Positions 33,736 through 46,309 of a stretch of DNA of 64,000 nucleotides are shown here, piece after piece. Position numbers and translations under genes: made by a program. The notes beneath the pieces were generated by a model, which saw nothing but the letters and a program-made list of their open reading frames with translations, had not been told where the DNA came from and ran no database searches. Location of the stretch: NCBI GenBank assembly GCA_018343915.1, contig JABRWF010000008.1:3348001-3412000 (forward strand), read 5' to 3'. Numbering within the stretch: position 1 is the stretch's first letter; the number at the start of each line of letters is the position of its first letter. Source of the DNA: Agroathelia rolfsii. Its lineage: Eukaryota; Basidiomycota; Agaricomycetes; Amylocorticiales; Amylocorticiaceae.

Positions 33736-36367
33736 ACAGGGCACTCTTGACATTACATTCGCAGCTTTCGTTTCCCCCCAGTGTCGCTCCTCACCAACAC
33801 TCGATCCTGCAACGCCCGAAAATTGCCGATGTCTAACTCATCTTACCACCGTTGTTTTCATCTCCACCTCATCGTCCATATCACCATTTTCCCTGTATTT
33901 CCACGCACTGTACATCCTACTATAATCCGCGCTTCCTGAACACCATCCCTACACATCTTGCTTACGCCTCGCATACACACAACACACGCATATATACACC
34001 ACACACAAGCACAAACGCATGCATATGTGTATGATCCTGTACGACAGCGGCTTTGACTTGGATTTCTAATTTCCAGCCCCCTTTATATCCAAATATTTAT
34101 CTACTCATTCTCGTGCGTACAGTGGTCAAGCGATTTTCTTGTTTGTTTTATCTCCTTTATCATTTTCCTTTCTTTGCTTGCCGTTTGTTGTGTCTAATGT
34201 TGTGTTGCTGTACTGCTGTCGTTGTTGTACTTACCTATACGTATCTCTCAATCTGATCACCCATCCGCTCATTTATTATTTACCTTGTCCTCACACGAAC
34301 ACCTTCTAGCTTACTACACCATCTTGCTATTTTCTTTTCCATTCTCTGTTTTCCTCTTTCTTTGGGCATGTAATTTTTTTTTTGACTACATCTTTTTCTT
34401 TGAATTGTTGCTCTATATTAACCGTGTTGTGCATATATATTATCCCATCCATAGATGTAAAAGGATTTCTAACACAACTCCTTGGGGTTTGTTATTGATC
34501 TTATTTCCGTCGATCTTCCCGGCCATTTTATGCATTCATGCATCGCCCAATTCACTTCCGAGAAAATCGAAAGCCGCTGCGTTTTTTTTCCTCCTTTGTA
34601 CCGAATAGCTCACGGGGATAGATTTGGAACTGTGTTGCTTGTCTGCACGTTGCAACCGGTATGACGTTCGCTCCTCAACTCGAAGAACGAATTTCGTCGT
34701 CTGCTGATACGCGTTTACCATGATTTTGGGGAATCGGAAAGGACTTGCCAAGTGGGGATAACGTTATATTATATCACCGGGCCAGTGTTACTGCATTACA
34801 TTGATATCAAGCTACATGTACACCGCCTGTGCTCGGTGGAACCATGGATTCAGAGGCATATGTACGTGTGTTTGTATAGCTATGGGCAAGGACCGAAAAT
34901 CTTGGTGGGTCCGAGACCCCAGTGACTCAGCGGTGAGTCGGGCAGGGCTTATCGGGGGTAGGGGGTCTTGATCCAAATGGGCAAAAAAGCGATTGAAGGC
35001 ATGTCACGGAATACCATTACTTATGAACTTGCATAAACATGCATCAATACTCGTCTCTGAAATGTATGCTGTGTGTGTACCTGTTCTGGCTACATGTGTA
35101 TTAATATGCAACTGTTGCCGTGCAGATACAGTTATTGTCGGGCCCAGTTTCTTCCTGCCAGCAATGAACAGTACCGAACTACGGATTGCGATACATGTAT
35201 AGCTGAATGTAGCCTGAGAGTCTAAGATCAATCATCCACCCAGCGATACATCCTGCTATCTTTTTCTTCTTACAAGATATCCGATGGCTACCGGCCGAAG
35301 GTTGATTATTGTCAATATATACATGCATCATCAACATATTGCATTGGGTGCCAGCACTGCTATGGCTTCTTGTTGATGATGCTGATCATAAGTGTGATGC
35401 ATGGACAACTCTCCCATGTGCACGGGCTGGATTAAATTCGGAATTCGATCTGCATTTGATTCGCATATAGACTCATTAACAGACTTAGTCGCCGCGACGA
35501 TCCATTTGAGCATATACGTTTAATAGATCGCCCGCTGGTAATTTTTGCTACATGCTAAATCACCTCAGCTGAAGCTCACACTCCGAGTTGGGATACATGT
35601 AATTGTATATATCGATATCATGCTGACAAAATCATTCAAAACACATCATAAGTATGATTAGGACATCCATATCTCCCATCATTTCAAGGAGAATTTTCAG
35701 TCCCCTTCTTCCGCCGATGTTTAAACACCGGCCAAGTTTGAATCATTTCTATTGCGACGCACGCACGTATGCGGAAGAATTTAGGTACAGACGTTTACAA
35801 AAATCTCCGGTTTATGGCCGCAGAGCAAAAACGGACGTCTAATCTCTGGTTTGTTTTTCTTCGGCGCATAATGAATGCAGCTTTGGCGCGCTTGGAGCTG
35901 CATGTCAGGCAGACATGATCGTGATGCTATGGCGCTGCTATCTTGACTGCGTGGGCCCATCCAGGCTTGATTTTTGTTGATATAAAATTGATGTTTTGCC
36001 AATGGGTGTGGACTGGTACCGGGAAAGGGAACAAAAGTGTTGGTTGTTTTGTTGTCTAGGTGATTGGATCAAGTCTGAGTCATACATCTATGTACGACCT
36101 AGGCGTTGTTCAGGGGCTATACTATAATATACAAGTATAGTAATTTTTATAATTCATTGTGCGTGTACACAAATGATACACAGTCAAGTTTGTGCATTTG
36201 ATGGCTGAGACTGTTCCTATCTCTTCTCTGCAAGCCTGAGGGTGAGCAAGAGGTTCCTCCCGGGCCCCATGTTCTTACCAATTCTTTGCTTCTCAATCCC
36301 TTCATACACTGGCGGAGACTTCTCTGATATGCACTTTTCTAAATAATACGTTACATATGCCGAAGTC
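33736..36367. other. Long gene-free, low-complexity stretch
   Basis: About 2.6 kb. From 33,800 to 34,660 it is strongly T/C-rich with ACAC-type runs (33970-34010) and T runs (34373-34382). The remainder is AT-rich with short open frames only. No domain, RNA gene or repeat pair was recognised. Confidence 0.5.
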
Positions 36368-37320
36368 TCAGTCAACAGTTGGGGTCTGCTTATCGCCTGT
36401 GCGAGCCCGAATATAATTACGAAAACGGTTTTGCTGTGCCGACCATTGTTCTGGATATTCAGTCAGGTATATGCTCCAAGGAGGTAACACAGAACCAGTT
36501 ACTGCACATTTTACTCGAAAGTCATGCGTATGAAGAGTAAGCCGACGAAAGACTAGCGATCGGAGGTGTGAAATCCCTACAGGAAGTGCTTTGAAATTGA
36601 AAATTCCGGACCCCCCTCCTCCTTTGGAGCACACGATGTGACTATCTCATCCGAATCATAGATTGCATCCGGTCGAACTAGCGTAGTATAATTATATCAT
36701 CCGACGTTCGGTGTCGGCGTAAAAAAATCGAGTATAGCGGATACTGCTTTGAAACGCGAAGCTGGAAATCTTTCTCTCATGTGAATAATCACCATGACGA
36801 TCCGCTTCTTTGAAAGATAGAGATGGAAGACTATATTTCGTGTACCTGTTATTGCGTATGTCTACCGTCAAATGGATAAATCCAAGAGCAAGAGCGACCT
36901 GAACTTCCTCAGGTGCCATATGGTATTCTTTCACTGATTTAGGAAAGATGCCCGTCTTTTTCGAACATTTGTGATCTGCGTGTGATAATGCGGTTAGATA
37001 GGCTATCTGAGCACGCTTCTGATGAATTGATGGGTTAGCGTTCCGAGTCCGAGTGCAGACTGTCTTTGGGTCCAAGTGCAAGGCTGCGGTCGACGGTACG
37101 ACTTAAGGTATCTATAATTTGGAATACATGGATCCCAAACAACGCTTAGCACAGTTAAACTCCATTCAAAAAGCGGGAGCAGCTCCAGGCTGAACACTGA
37201 TACAGACGTACTACAAGGACCCGTGGGCGTCGTACATGGAGAAAGCGCACTTGAACAACCATAAAAGTTTGCCATTGCCTGTCCATCGTTAGGTATCAAG
37301 AATTCAATTGGTATTACCAC
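36368..37320 (-). CDS. Hypothetical protein
   Basis: A probable gene of three or more exons. The start at 37320 (MVIPIEFLIPNDGQAMANFY) leads to an exon of about 75 codons ending near 37105. A second exon holds SKKTGIFPKSVKEYHMAPEE and VQVALALGFIHLT. A last exon contains FNFKALPVGISHLRSLVFRR and SIYLTEYPEQWSAQQNRF, with its stop at 36368. Plausible donors and acceptors link them. No family is recognised; there is no signal peptide and no repeat. The coding call rests on frame continuity and amino-acid composition alone, so it is tentative. It lies on the same strand as the phosphatase gene ending at 37431. Confidence 0.4.
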
Positions 37321-37430
37321 TACTTGAATCGAGAAAGCTATAGGTGTTTTCTAGATTGTCCAAGGACACTTTAGGGACTCGCAGTGCAGAGGTCGACATA
37401 CTCGAGACTGCATTACGAAGTGAGAAATAC

Positions 37431-38971
37431 CTAGTGGAAGGCCGACAAATCCGCCTTGATTGTCCGTGTCGTGTTAACGAATACTTCAGCTTCCTGATCA
37501 AAGTATATCGCCCTCACGAGCTCATGTTCGACCCACTCTAACTTGTCTTCATCTGTCTGTGTCAGAGTGTAATCCACGGAGAGGGCGGAAATGACGCCGC
37601 CATAGGCGTGGGAGATGCCTATGTTTTGTTTCACAAGGTGAGTGAGTGTTAGTCCCCAGAGTTGAATGAACACATACCAGTGTCGATGATTATTATTTTG
37701 CCATCACAGCGAGAGATTATCCTCTGCAAACATGAACATATGCGCATGAATAATGAATACATGTATAAGTGAAACACTTGGGACATACATCGAAAGTCGG
37801 CGTGTGTCCCATGATCATCCTCTTCGTGCCTGTTCTCGAGAGGACGTCGTCAACCGCAGTACATACCCATGAATCATCCTCAAGCGCCCAGCCCCGGAAC
37901 CACAACGGGCCATTACTCGCCATAAGTGCCGCCTCTTCGTGAGTTACGCTCGCAGGAAAGCCGGGGTATGGATACGGAGGGTGGGGATTCGGTAGAGGGT
38001 CTTGGTGCTGCAATTTGTACAGCAGCGACTTGCCAATCTCGTTGATAGCCGAGGGAAATGGTGTCAGGTTCTGGTACGAAGGAGACAGGCCGCCGTGCAC
38101 AAAGGAGTAGGCCGAATGTGTCAAGTCGGGAGCGATGGTCGATGCCAGCGCGGCGGGAGGTGGATAGTCCTGATTGGCGGAGCCCAGAGAAGGGTGAAGA
38201 GGTAGGCGTGAGGTAGTACTATAGTTGGCGGCCCAGGTACGTCCAATGGGTCCAGTGGCGATCATCTTTTGGCGCTCGGCCATGCCACCAAAGGTTTTAA
38301 CCTCCGTAGGCCAGACGTACCTACCATGCACGTTAATCATGAATGATGTTGCATATAGCAGTAAGTATTTGATACCTCCAGTCACCTGTAATATCAAGTT
38401 GAAAGACTGTATCTAGTACGGGATAATGAATATATAAAAGTACGGACCAATAACATTCATCCACTCATGATTGCCCAAGTGAGATAGAACTTGTTGTTCA
38501 GAAGCATGAGCCTGCGCACGCAGCTTGTCCATGAGATCAAACAGAGCAATAGTGTCGTCGCCTCTGTGTTGTGCAAACAGCTAGCATCAGCAAAAGTTGT
38601 GATACTCGGTGTCAAGAAAAGGCTGGCGTCCACCTGTCGACAATATCACCTGTCTGTACGAATGTGTCAATCTCGCCACTCCAGTCACCGTCCTCGTTAA
38701 TTACGCGCGCCATTTTGAGCACCTTGAGCGCATTTGGGAGGTCACCATGCAAGTCACCCACGGCTACTATACGGTGCGTAAAGCTACCCTGGGCAAGCTG
38801 GTCGAGCACAGAGCTGGTATAGCTAGTTGAGGCATCCTGGGGGCTCTGGGGCCAAAACAGCTGCCAGTAATAGGACACCAGTGAGGGGGTCAGTGACTGG
38901 AGACTGTAGGCGGCATAGACCGTTGCCAACGAGAGCAAGAGGACGAGAAAGCGCAGGCCAAGTGAAGCCAT
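37431..38971 (-). CDS. Calcineurin-like metallophosphoesterase (PPP-type) with signal peptide
   Basis: The start at 38971 gives MASLGLRFLVLLLSLATVYA, a convincing signal peptide or anchor. The catalytic motifs follow in order: VAVGDLHGD (metal ligands), TGDIVDRGDDT, LGNHEWMN, SFVHGGLSP and MIMGHTPT, then ISHAYGGVISALSVDY. This is the ligand set of the PPP phosphatase superfamily, and the short form with this spacing resembles the Shewanella-like/bacterial-like branch. A secreted or ER-lumenal phosphatase acting on phosphoproteins or small phosphoesters is likely. The stop TAG is at 37431-37433. About six exons are implied. An upstream in-frame Met at 39007 would add 12 residues, but the chosen start places the hydrophobic core directly after the Met. 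Confidence 0.85.
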
Positions 38972-39456
38972 ATGGTCTGGGGCCGAGTTATAGTACCAGA
39001 ATATCAATACACCAGAATATCATGCACAATGCCGAATGCTCGTAATAGGTCTCGATGAGCTCTTTGACGACTTTGACGATACTGGCAGCGTGCAGACGTA
39101 TTACGCACACACGGATCTCACCGGCGTGTCCTCGGCAGAGAAAAAATCGGGCTGGCTGGCAGCACCGCCTGTTGTGCTCCTTGTCCTCCATCCACCACCA
39201 TCTCAGCCAGGTGTCCTCCTTACCCCGTCCAGATACTTCACCATACTGTCTCGGCGCTCAACCCGTCAATCCGCCATCTTCTGTCACGGCAGAGGATACA
39301 TGTTTCGTCCGCCATTAGACATAATACGTCAACATACACATCTGCTCCAGTCCTCCCCTAGTCTTGTATGTTCACAGTCCCACCAGCTTACTTTGTTCTA
39401 CTGAACTCACCATCACTATCTTCCCTAGCGTTAAAAAACAAACCTTCCCGCCCAGT
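38972..39456. promoter_or_regulatory. Divergent promoter region, phosphatase and eIF5
   Basis: The 485 bp between the starts hold the leaders of both genes. An in-frame extension of the eIF5 frame back to 39364 lacks family similarity, so the region is taken as non-coding. A pyrimidine-rich tract precedes 39457. Confidence 0.5.
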
Positions 39457-40716
39457 ATGGCTGCACAAGTTGTAAACATCCGTCGCGATGTCGATGACAA
39501 ATTTTACCGCTACCGCATGCCCCTCCTGATGACCAAGATCGAAGGCAAGGGAAATGGCATCAAGACCGTCGTACCCAACATGTCTGATGTCGCTCGCGCT
39601 CTCTCTCGCCCTCCCACCTATCCTACCAAGTTCTTCGGCTGCGAGCTAGGCGCTCAAACCTCCTTTGATGAAAAAAACGACCGGTACATTGTCAATGGCG
39701 CACACAACGCTTCTCGCCTTCGTGAGCTGCTCGATGCCTTCATCGACAAGTTTGTGCTCTGCGGGTCGTGCAAGAACCCCGAGACGGACTTGATCATCCT
39801 CAAGCAGGGCCGCAATGAGGACATTATCCGCGATTGCAAGGCCTGCGGTGAGCGCACTGGCGTCGATATGCGTCACAAGCTCGTCCCCTTCATCCTCAAG
39901 AACCCCGTCAAAAACTCGAAGAAGAAGAAGGGCGGACACGCAGAGGCGAGTGGCGATGCCGTCGCAGCTGTCGAGGCCGAAAACGGGGAAGGGGAAGATG
40001 GTGGCGCCAGTGACGATGAACTTAGCAGGCGTCTCAAGGCCGAAGCCGCCGACCTCACTACGGAAGCCACCATAGAAAAGGAAGATTGGTCCGTGGATAC
40101 TTCTGAGGAGGCGGTCAAGGCTCGCATCAAGGCCCTTGAGGGCTCCATGGCCAGCGCTGTTCTGGGAGGTGACGATGAGGGCAGTGATGAAGACGCCGAT
40201 AGTCCCTACTCCCAGCTTGGTCGCTGGATCGAGGAAGCCGAAGAGCCCACCGCCGTTCAGATTTACAAGAAGGCAGAGGATCTCGGTATCGAGAAAAAAC
40301 ATAAGACGGTCCTGGTTATTGTAAAGGCTCTCTTCAACGACCAGGTTCTCCAACAGATTAAGACCTATGCACCCCTCTTGGTCAAGGTAACTAATTTTAC
40401 TGGCGACCTCCAGGGGTTTGTCTAAACTGATATCTTCTTTCCTTAGACTGTCACCTCTGAGAAACATCAGAAGGCCATGCTGGGAGGCGTTGAGCGTCTT
40501 GTCGGTATTGCCTACCCTGAGCTCATTCCTTCAGTCCCCAAGATTCTCATGGAGCTATATCAAATTGACGTGCTCGACGAGGACCTCGTGAAGCAATGGG
40601 GCACTCACGTCAGCAAGAAATACGTTGACAAGGAGACCAGTAAAAAGGTTCGCAAGGCTAGTGAGCCCTTCTTGAAGTGGCTTGAAGAAGCCGATGATGA
40701 CTCGGATGATGAGTGA
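39457..40716 (+). CDS. TIF5: Eukaryotic translation initiation factor 5
   Basis: eIF5 is the GTPase-activating protein for eIF2 in the 43S/48S complex and helps select the start codon. From the ATG at 39457 ([20 protein letters not shown]) the N-terminal domain contains the FYRYRMP block with the catalytic Arg, [34 protein letters not shown] and the zinc ribbon FVLCGSC with [11 protein letters not shown] Lys-rich and acidic linker follows, then the W2/HEAT domain with [20 protein letters not shown] and a C-terminal acidic/aromatic box ([15 protein letters not shown]) that binds eIF2-beta. One intron (GTAACT at 40387 to TTAG at 40446) interrupts it. The stop is TGA 40714-40716. It is about 400 residues, as usual. 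The frame is open further upstream to 39364, but homology begins at MAAQ. Confidence 0.96.
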
Positions 40717-41635
40717 AGTGAGGATGTCATGGTTTTCCTATAACCGTCATTTTCTTAGTTGTCTTGTTTGTCATGCATCAAACTTGTGTTTGCCTTTTTT
40801 TCTCTGATTATTTTCATTTGTATGCACGTGTATGTACTTCCCGGTGTATCCACGCTTTGGCAGTTTACTCGCTCGTAAAATCTTGAATTACTACCACGTT
40901 GTCCAAACTGGCTCGTTGCCAAAATGACTGTGTTGTACACAAGGCTGGGTAAATAACGACGTCCCCAGATGCTTTTTCCAAGTCTTGCGGAGAAAAATTA
41001 AGATTTAGGACGTGCATTCCCAGATCACGTGAACGGCTATAACCGGCCCGGGAGAATTCGCAAGATATCGTTTTGGACTTGCCGCCGACTTCAAGCTTAC
41101 TCTTATTGCTATGTTGCTCAGCTCACATATTCAGCCAGCTTATATGTTGAACCATAGAATCTTTTGAACATTCTGAGATGATACATGCCACTCTTCATAT
41201 CGAAGACTCAAGCCTACCTACACACAATGGGCCACTAGTAGGAACGCATAAACAAAGAAAGCGGTTTCTTCGATCCGTTGTCCTCTATTCTGTCCAGACA
41301 AGCTGGTGACTGGACATAATGCCGCTTACCTTGACCCCTAACTTTCGACATTTGAGCACGGCTTTTTGGGTGCAACTACACAACGATTATCGCTTCAGTT
41401 AACCCGAAGGTCCAGCAAGAGCCGGGTCTTTGGCCATTTCCTTACCTGCCCCAGATTATAGGCTGGTGGTACAGTTGCCGACCGCTTTGGATTGCTGCTG
41501 CCGCTTTGGATTGTGGCATACCATGGTCCACAAACGCCCATAATTGTCCACAGATACCCTTGACGGTGGTATATAAGCTGCAGAGAAGGACATGCATGAA
41601 CTCACCACATTTTTTCTCTCTTGAGCCAGCACAAG
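40717..41635. other. Intergenic
   Basis: About 0.9 kb between eIF5 and the next plus-strand gene. It has no recognised coding block. An ATCACGTGA E-box-like site lies at about 41024-41032. Confidence 0.45.
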
Positions 41636-42804
41636 ATGCAAGATCGCTCTATTTCTGATATCCAGGCCACAGGTCACCTCCTTTACGAGTCCCGTTATGA
41701 ACCTTTCACTCACCAAGAGTCGACCCCAGCGAAACGTGATCCTAGTTGGTCTGCTCGCTCTCTGGAGAGTGAGCATCAGCCACACATCAACCACAACGAG
41801 CCTCTCTCCGGAATGAAACATTTTGATCCTTACCTTAATCCGAAGAATTTGTCGTCCTATTCCGGGCTGGCTGGTGCTGTGCAGCCACTTCCAGCGCGAC
41901 GATCCTCTCAGGTAAGCGGGCGAGCTTATGGCTCGTGCTCGTTAAGCATACGAAGTTGATTCAAGTGCCGCGCACACTCACCAATACGATTTCCGTCTCC
42001 ACAGGATGCCCCGGCGTACTACCCTAAAGGCTCACCTGAAGCTTGTGTCCCCGTAGCTCAAACATCACCCCGGGAGTTACCCAAGGACTGGCGTGGTGGC
42101 AAAGCATCTATTCCATTGACTCGCGTCCCACTGCTCGATTATAAAAGCGACGTTATTCTCCCATCCTCAAGAATCTGCTTCGACGTGTGTAACTCGGACA
42201 GGAAGGGAATTACGCTGATCGAAGCCTTGTTCGAGAACCCAAAGATAAATGGAATGAACGACCCTGTCATCCAGGTAGCCGGCAATGCAAACGATCACTT
42301 GCGTGTCGCAGTAAGTCCTTCACTCGTTTACATGCCATACTGTTGGACAGGAGAACTTACTGTCGCTTTCTGACTTGTCAATCGCAAAACGCACAGTGCA
42401 CTCCTTATGTTTTCATCAGTATCATGTGGCCTGCGTACCAGCAGACTCTGTGCAAAAAGATTGTACCATACACGGGCCCGCAGAAGGAGCCGATTACAAG
42501 GATAAACTTGCTACGCCAGTTGGCGGCTAGTATGTATGCTTTTTTCCAAGAGCTTGAGGTAAGTCAAAATACATCTCAATATTACCGCTTTATTTATGTG
42601 TTGCGTCAATGTGATTCTTCTGATGAACAGAAGAAGAAAGAACCTGCCTCAGACCTGTACAAAACTTGGTCACTTGGATTCTGCCCTTTCGAGCAAAAGC
42701 GAAACGTTCTCGATGAGATCGTTATCACGAGCATTGTCTTTCAGCCAGTTCGAGGATTCTGGGTTCCAGAATTGTACATTGCTTCGCGTCCGTCTCGGAC
42801 GTGA
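41636..42804 (+). CDS. Hypothetical protein, member C of the paralogous family
   Basis: The start at 41636 (MQDRSISDIQATGHLLYESR) opens a hydrophilic, Ser/His/Pro-rich N terminus of about 130 residues. Further exons give VILPSSRICFDVCNSDRKGI, PYVFISIMWPAYQQT, INLLRQLAASMYAFFQELE and the C-terminal block IVITSIVFQPVRGFWVPEL, with TGA at 42802-42804. The YVFISIMWPAY and VITSIVFxxxxxFWVPEL blocks match members A and B near 9-12 kb. Four exons are supported by GT-AG junctions at about 41911-42003, 42310-42397 and 42558-42630. No motif reveals a function. Confidence 0.72.
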
Positions 42805-43397
42805 TATGTTAATCAATGAGCCATTGATTGCTTTAACTTGAAGTTTATGTAAATGCAATAAGTGCAGCAAATACCAGTTATCGGCATGTATCAATAGCAG
42901 CATATATTTACGTAGGCATACAATGAATGGACTAAGGCTAATTTATAACTTTGAAAAAGAGAGAGGATGGTATTGATGTTTATAGCAACTATGACGACAG
43001 CTGGTCGGCCATCTGGTCATCAATTATTTTGGTTAGTAAGCCTTGACCTCGGCGAGCCTTTTGTTTCACGCACACGAATCACTAATTTAATTTAGGGTGT
43101 TAATTCAGCTGCAACGTATGATGTGTAACGATTCTGTAGGATTAGTCTTATTTGTTAGTCACGGTAGAATGGCTATTGCTACTATGAGGTACTCATTCTA
43201 TAGCAAATAAATGATTGATCATCAGTTCTGGACCGCATATATTCAGTTTTGTTATATAAGTAGACCATCTAGGCTCAACGCTGACGCCATCTTCAGTTCC
43301 CCACCTCAAGCATACTCGAGTCTTTCCAAAGGACCACTGTTTCGAAGCAAGACAACTCGTCTGATAAAGCAAAAGAAGTATCTATTGCGTCTACACA
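42805..43397. other. Intergenic
   Basis: AT-rich 0.6 kb between two plus-strand genes, including the promoter of the dehydrogenase. No coding block or repeat was seen. Confidence 0.45.
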
Positions 43398-44731
43398 ATG
43401 GCACCTGCCACAATGAAGGCTGTAATTACCGATGGTCACAATTCCGTGGAACTCAGAGAAGTCCCCGTGCCGAAGCCAGGACCAAAGGAGGCACTAGTCA
43501 AAGTGGTAGCTGTTGCTCAGAACCCGACGGATTGTGCGTTCCTGTTTTTGTTACGATAACATCAATGCGCATTGACAATATGACTTAGGGAAGAGCGTTT
43601 ATAGACCAGGGAAGCCCGAAGGTCTGATCGTTGGCTGTGACTTTTCCGGGGTTATTGTCGAGTTGGGGTCCGAGGCATCTGAAGGCCCCAGGAAGGTCGG
43701 TGAACATGTCGCGAGCTTCGTCCCAGGCTGTGAGTTGATGCAAATTATTACATGTATCATCTTCGAGGTCAACTTGATTAATTTTTATATCAAATAGCCA
43801 TGATCCCCAACCGAGGCGCCTTCGCAGAGTACCTCATCGCAGACGCAGAGCTTCTTATACATATTCCGGATGATTTACCATTCGACGGTGCAGCAGGGAT
43901 TGGCGTGGCCAGCTTCACTACATTCCAAATGCTCTATCAGAGCCAGAACCTAGCCACGCCATCGGAACCAACGACAGAAGATACGCCGGTAAGGATAGTA
44001 GCACTGTTGACTAGGGATTTTTGGAGTTAACATTGTTACTCCAGGTCCTTGTATGGTCCGGTGCTTCCGCTGTTGGTCAGTACGTGATACAAGTAGCCAA
44101 GGCTAGCGGATATACCGTTATCACAACAGCCTCGGAGAGGCATCATAACTGGCTGAAACAGCTCGGTGCAGACGTTATATTCGACTACAAGGATCCTGAT
44201 GTTGGCCATAAGATCCGGGAACATACAAATGGAAAACTGAAGCACGCCTTTGATTGTATCAGCGAGTACGATTCACCTCAGAAGATCTCAGACAGTTTGA
44301 GCCCGTCAGGTGGCGTGGTATCGATCATCTTGCCATACAATACGGTGAGGAAAGAAGTCAAGGTAGTACCCTCCCTAGCATATACGATATTTCAACTGGT
44401 AAGTTGTTCCACATATTATCGGCAGCGAGACATTACTTATTCGCTTTCCAATCCCAGGATCTTCCCGGGATTCACACCGTGCCTGAGCATCATGAAGCCG
44501 CTAAAGGATACACCAAGTCAATTTCTCAGTTGGCTTTTGATGGAAAACTTCAAATGTCGCCTATCCATAAATTCCCTAACGGGCTCGCAAGTGTTAAAGA
44601 GGGATTAGCATTTCACAAGGCTGGAAAGGTAAGATGCCAAGGTTGCCCCATCCGAGTCTAATAATCTGATGTTTTGATGTATGTAGGTCTCTGGAGAAAA
44701 GATCACGTACATCATCGACGATACTCCTTAA
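43398..44731 (+). CDS. Medium-chain dehydrogenase/reductase, zinc-independent enoyl/quinone reductase-like
   Basis: This is a cytosolic NAD(P)H-dependent oxidoreductase of the MDR superfamily. The start at 43398 (MAPATMKAVITDGHNSVELR) leads to the GroES-like domain with REVPVPKPGPKEALVKVVAV and VAQNPTDWKS. GCDFSGVIVELG stands where zinc-dependent alcohol dehydrogenases have GHE, so no catalytic zinc is expected. The Rossmann fold shows VWSGASAVGQYVIQVAKASG and LGADVIFDYKDPDV, then AFDCISEYDSPQKISDSLSP. The C terminus is EKITYIIDDTP with TAA at 44729-44731. Six or so exons fit. Many fungal relatives serve as stand-alone enoyl reductases beside polyketide genes; no such cluster is present here. 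A decayed tandem copy follows at 45033. Confidence 0.87.
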
Positions 44732-45032
44732 CTGCTGAGGGTCATGGATAGCGAATGATAAGAAAAAATTCTGGTTTTAAAAGATCGATACATCAATGTA
44801 CCTGACAATACCAGTCAATGTAATCCCATTATGCCCATCAAATTGATGCTGAGTCTTCATCAAGCACATGTTCTGCTGCAGGAATTGTAGTAAGACTCAT
44901 AAAAGCTGACTTAAACTATCAGCTATAAATGTGAATTGTTCCGTAGTCGAGTATTTTCAAGCTAAGTGAAAGGCTTCCCTGCCGTAGAAATGACCTTTTC
45001 CATGACTGAACCATTTAAACTTGTTGACCACA
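44732..45032. other. Short spacer between the dehydrogenase and its pseudogene
   Basis: About 300 bp, AT-rich, with no feature recognised. Confidence 0.4.
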
Positions 45033-46309
45033 ATGGCTCCAGCAACAATGGAAGGGGTGGTAACAAATGGCAATGGCACTGTAGAGCTCAAAAAGTTCAT
45101 ATAACAAGGCCAGGCCCAAAGGAGCTTTTAGTCAAGGCCGTGGCCCAGAACCCTTCAGATCGTAAGCTGATCTTAATATCGAGTGTGAGCTCTCAATCTC
45201 AGATGCACTGACAATATCACAGGGAAAAGTGTCGACTATAATAACCCATCTGCGGGAAATATCGCTGGCTGTGATTTTGCAGGCATCGTCGAAGAAATAG
45301 GGTTCGAAGTACCGAAGGACTACGAAGGATTGGCAAATATGTTGCCAGTGGCGTATTTAGGGGTAAGTTGCCAACGACCATTCTTGTATAACAAACTCAG
45401 CGTACTCAAAACTTTATCCGCATTTCCAAATCATAAATCTTTTGCAGAATATCTGATTGTCGATGGAGAACATGTGATATCTATACCAGATAATCCGCCC
45501 TTTGAAGGTGCGACAGGTATAGGTACAGCCGGCTTTATAACCTGTCAAATACTTTACCAGGGCCAAAGTCTTACCATACCAGCAGATCCCGCAAAGACAC
45601 CAACGCCGGTAAGTGTCATAGAAAACATGATATTATTCAAAAGTTTAAGCAGTGTCCAAAGGTTTTTGTATGGTTAGGAGTGTCTTCTATTGGCCAGTAT
45701 AGGATACAGGTTGCTAAAGCTAGCAGATACATCGTTGTTGCGACAGCCTAGCCGAAAAAATTGTGATCTGGTCAAAGAACTTGGTGCGGACGCCGTTTTC
45801 GATTACAAAGATCCTGACGTAGGCGCCACCATTCGCGCATACACGAATGGAAAGCTTGAGCACGCATTTGACTGAATCAGCGAGCTCAATACTCCTGAGA
45901 AAGTATCTGACAGCCTGAGCCCATCAGGAGGCACAGTATCAATAATCTTAGAATACGAATCTGTGAGAGAAGAAGTCGAGGTCAAGTTCTCCCTCGCATA
46001 CATTGACAGGGCTGGTGCCTAAACCTCTCCGCTTACAACGACCATGCACATGAAGTACGATACCTTTCTAGTTATTAGGAAACCTCTCATGTACCATTGA
46101 TCCCTGAACATTACGAAGCTTGCAAAATGTATACCAAGTTGCTATCGCAACTGGTTTGGGATGGAAAGCTCAAGATGATCCCGGTCACAATCGTGCCAAA
46201 TAAGTTGGCGAGCGTCGACGACGGCTTCACTTTTTAAAGGTCTGGAACAACGAATCTTCATGAATATTTTGTAGGTACCCGCGCGTATATTATTGCGGAC
46301 ACTCCCTGA
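45033..46309 (+). pseudogene. Decayed tandem copy of the medium-chain dehydrogenase
   Basis: The copy starts MAPATMEGVVTNGNGTVELK like its neighbour and keeps most exon blocks: ITRPGPKELLVKAVAQNPSD, AGCDFAGIVEEIG, HKSFAEYLIVDGEHVISIPD, FVWLGVSSIGQ and GADAVFDYKDPDV. It is broken in at least three places. A one-base loss in the A run after ELK near 45093 shifts frame. TAG and then TGA interrupt the frame near 45750-45765, where the intact copy reads TTASERHH. A TGA at about 45873-45875 replaces the Cys codon in AFDCISE. The C-terminal exon also ends early. The remnant of the last exon reaches ADTP and TGA at 46307-46309. Confidence 0.85.

Noticed and set aside
39646..40467. 273-codon minus-strand open frame opposite eIF5
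   Set aside because: It is the complement of a codon-biased eIF5 exon; no domain or splice support.
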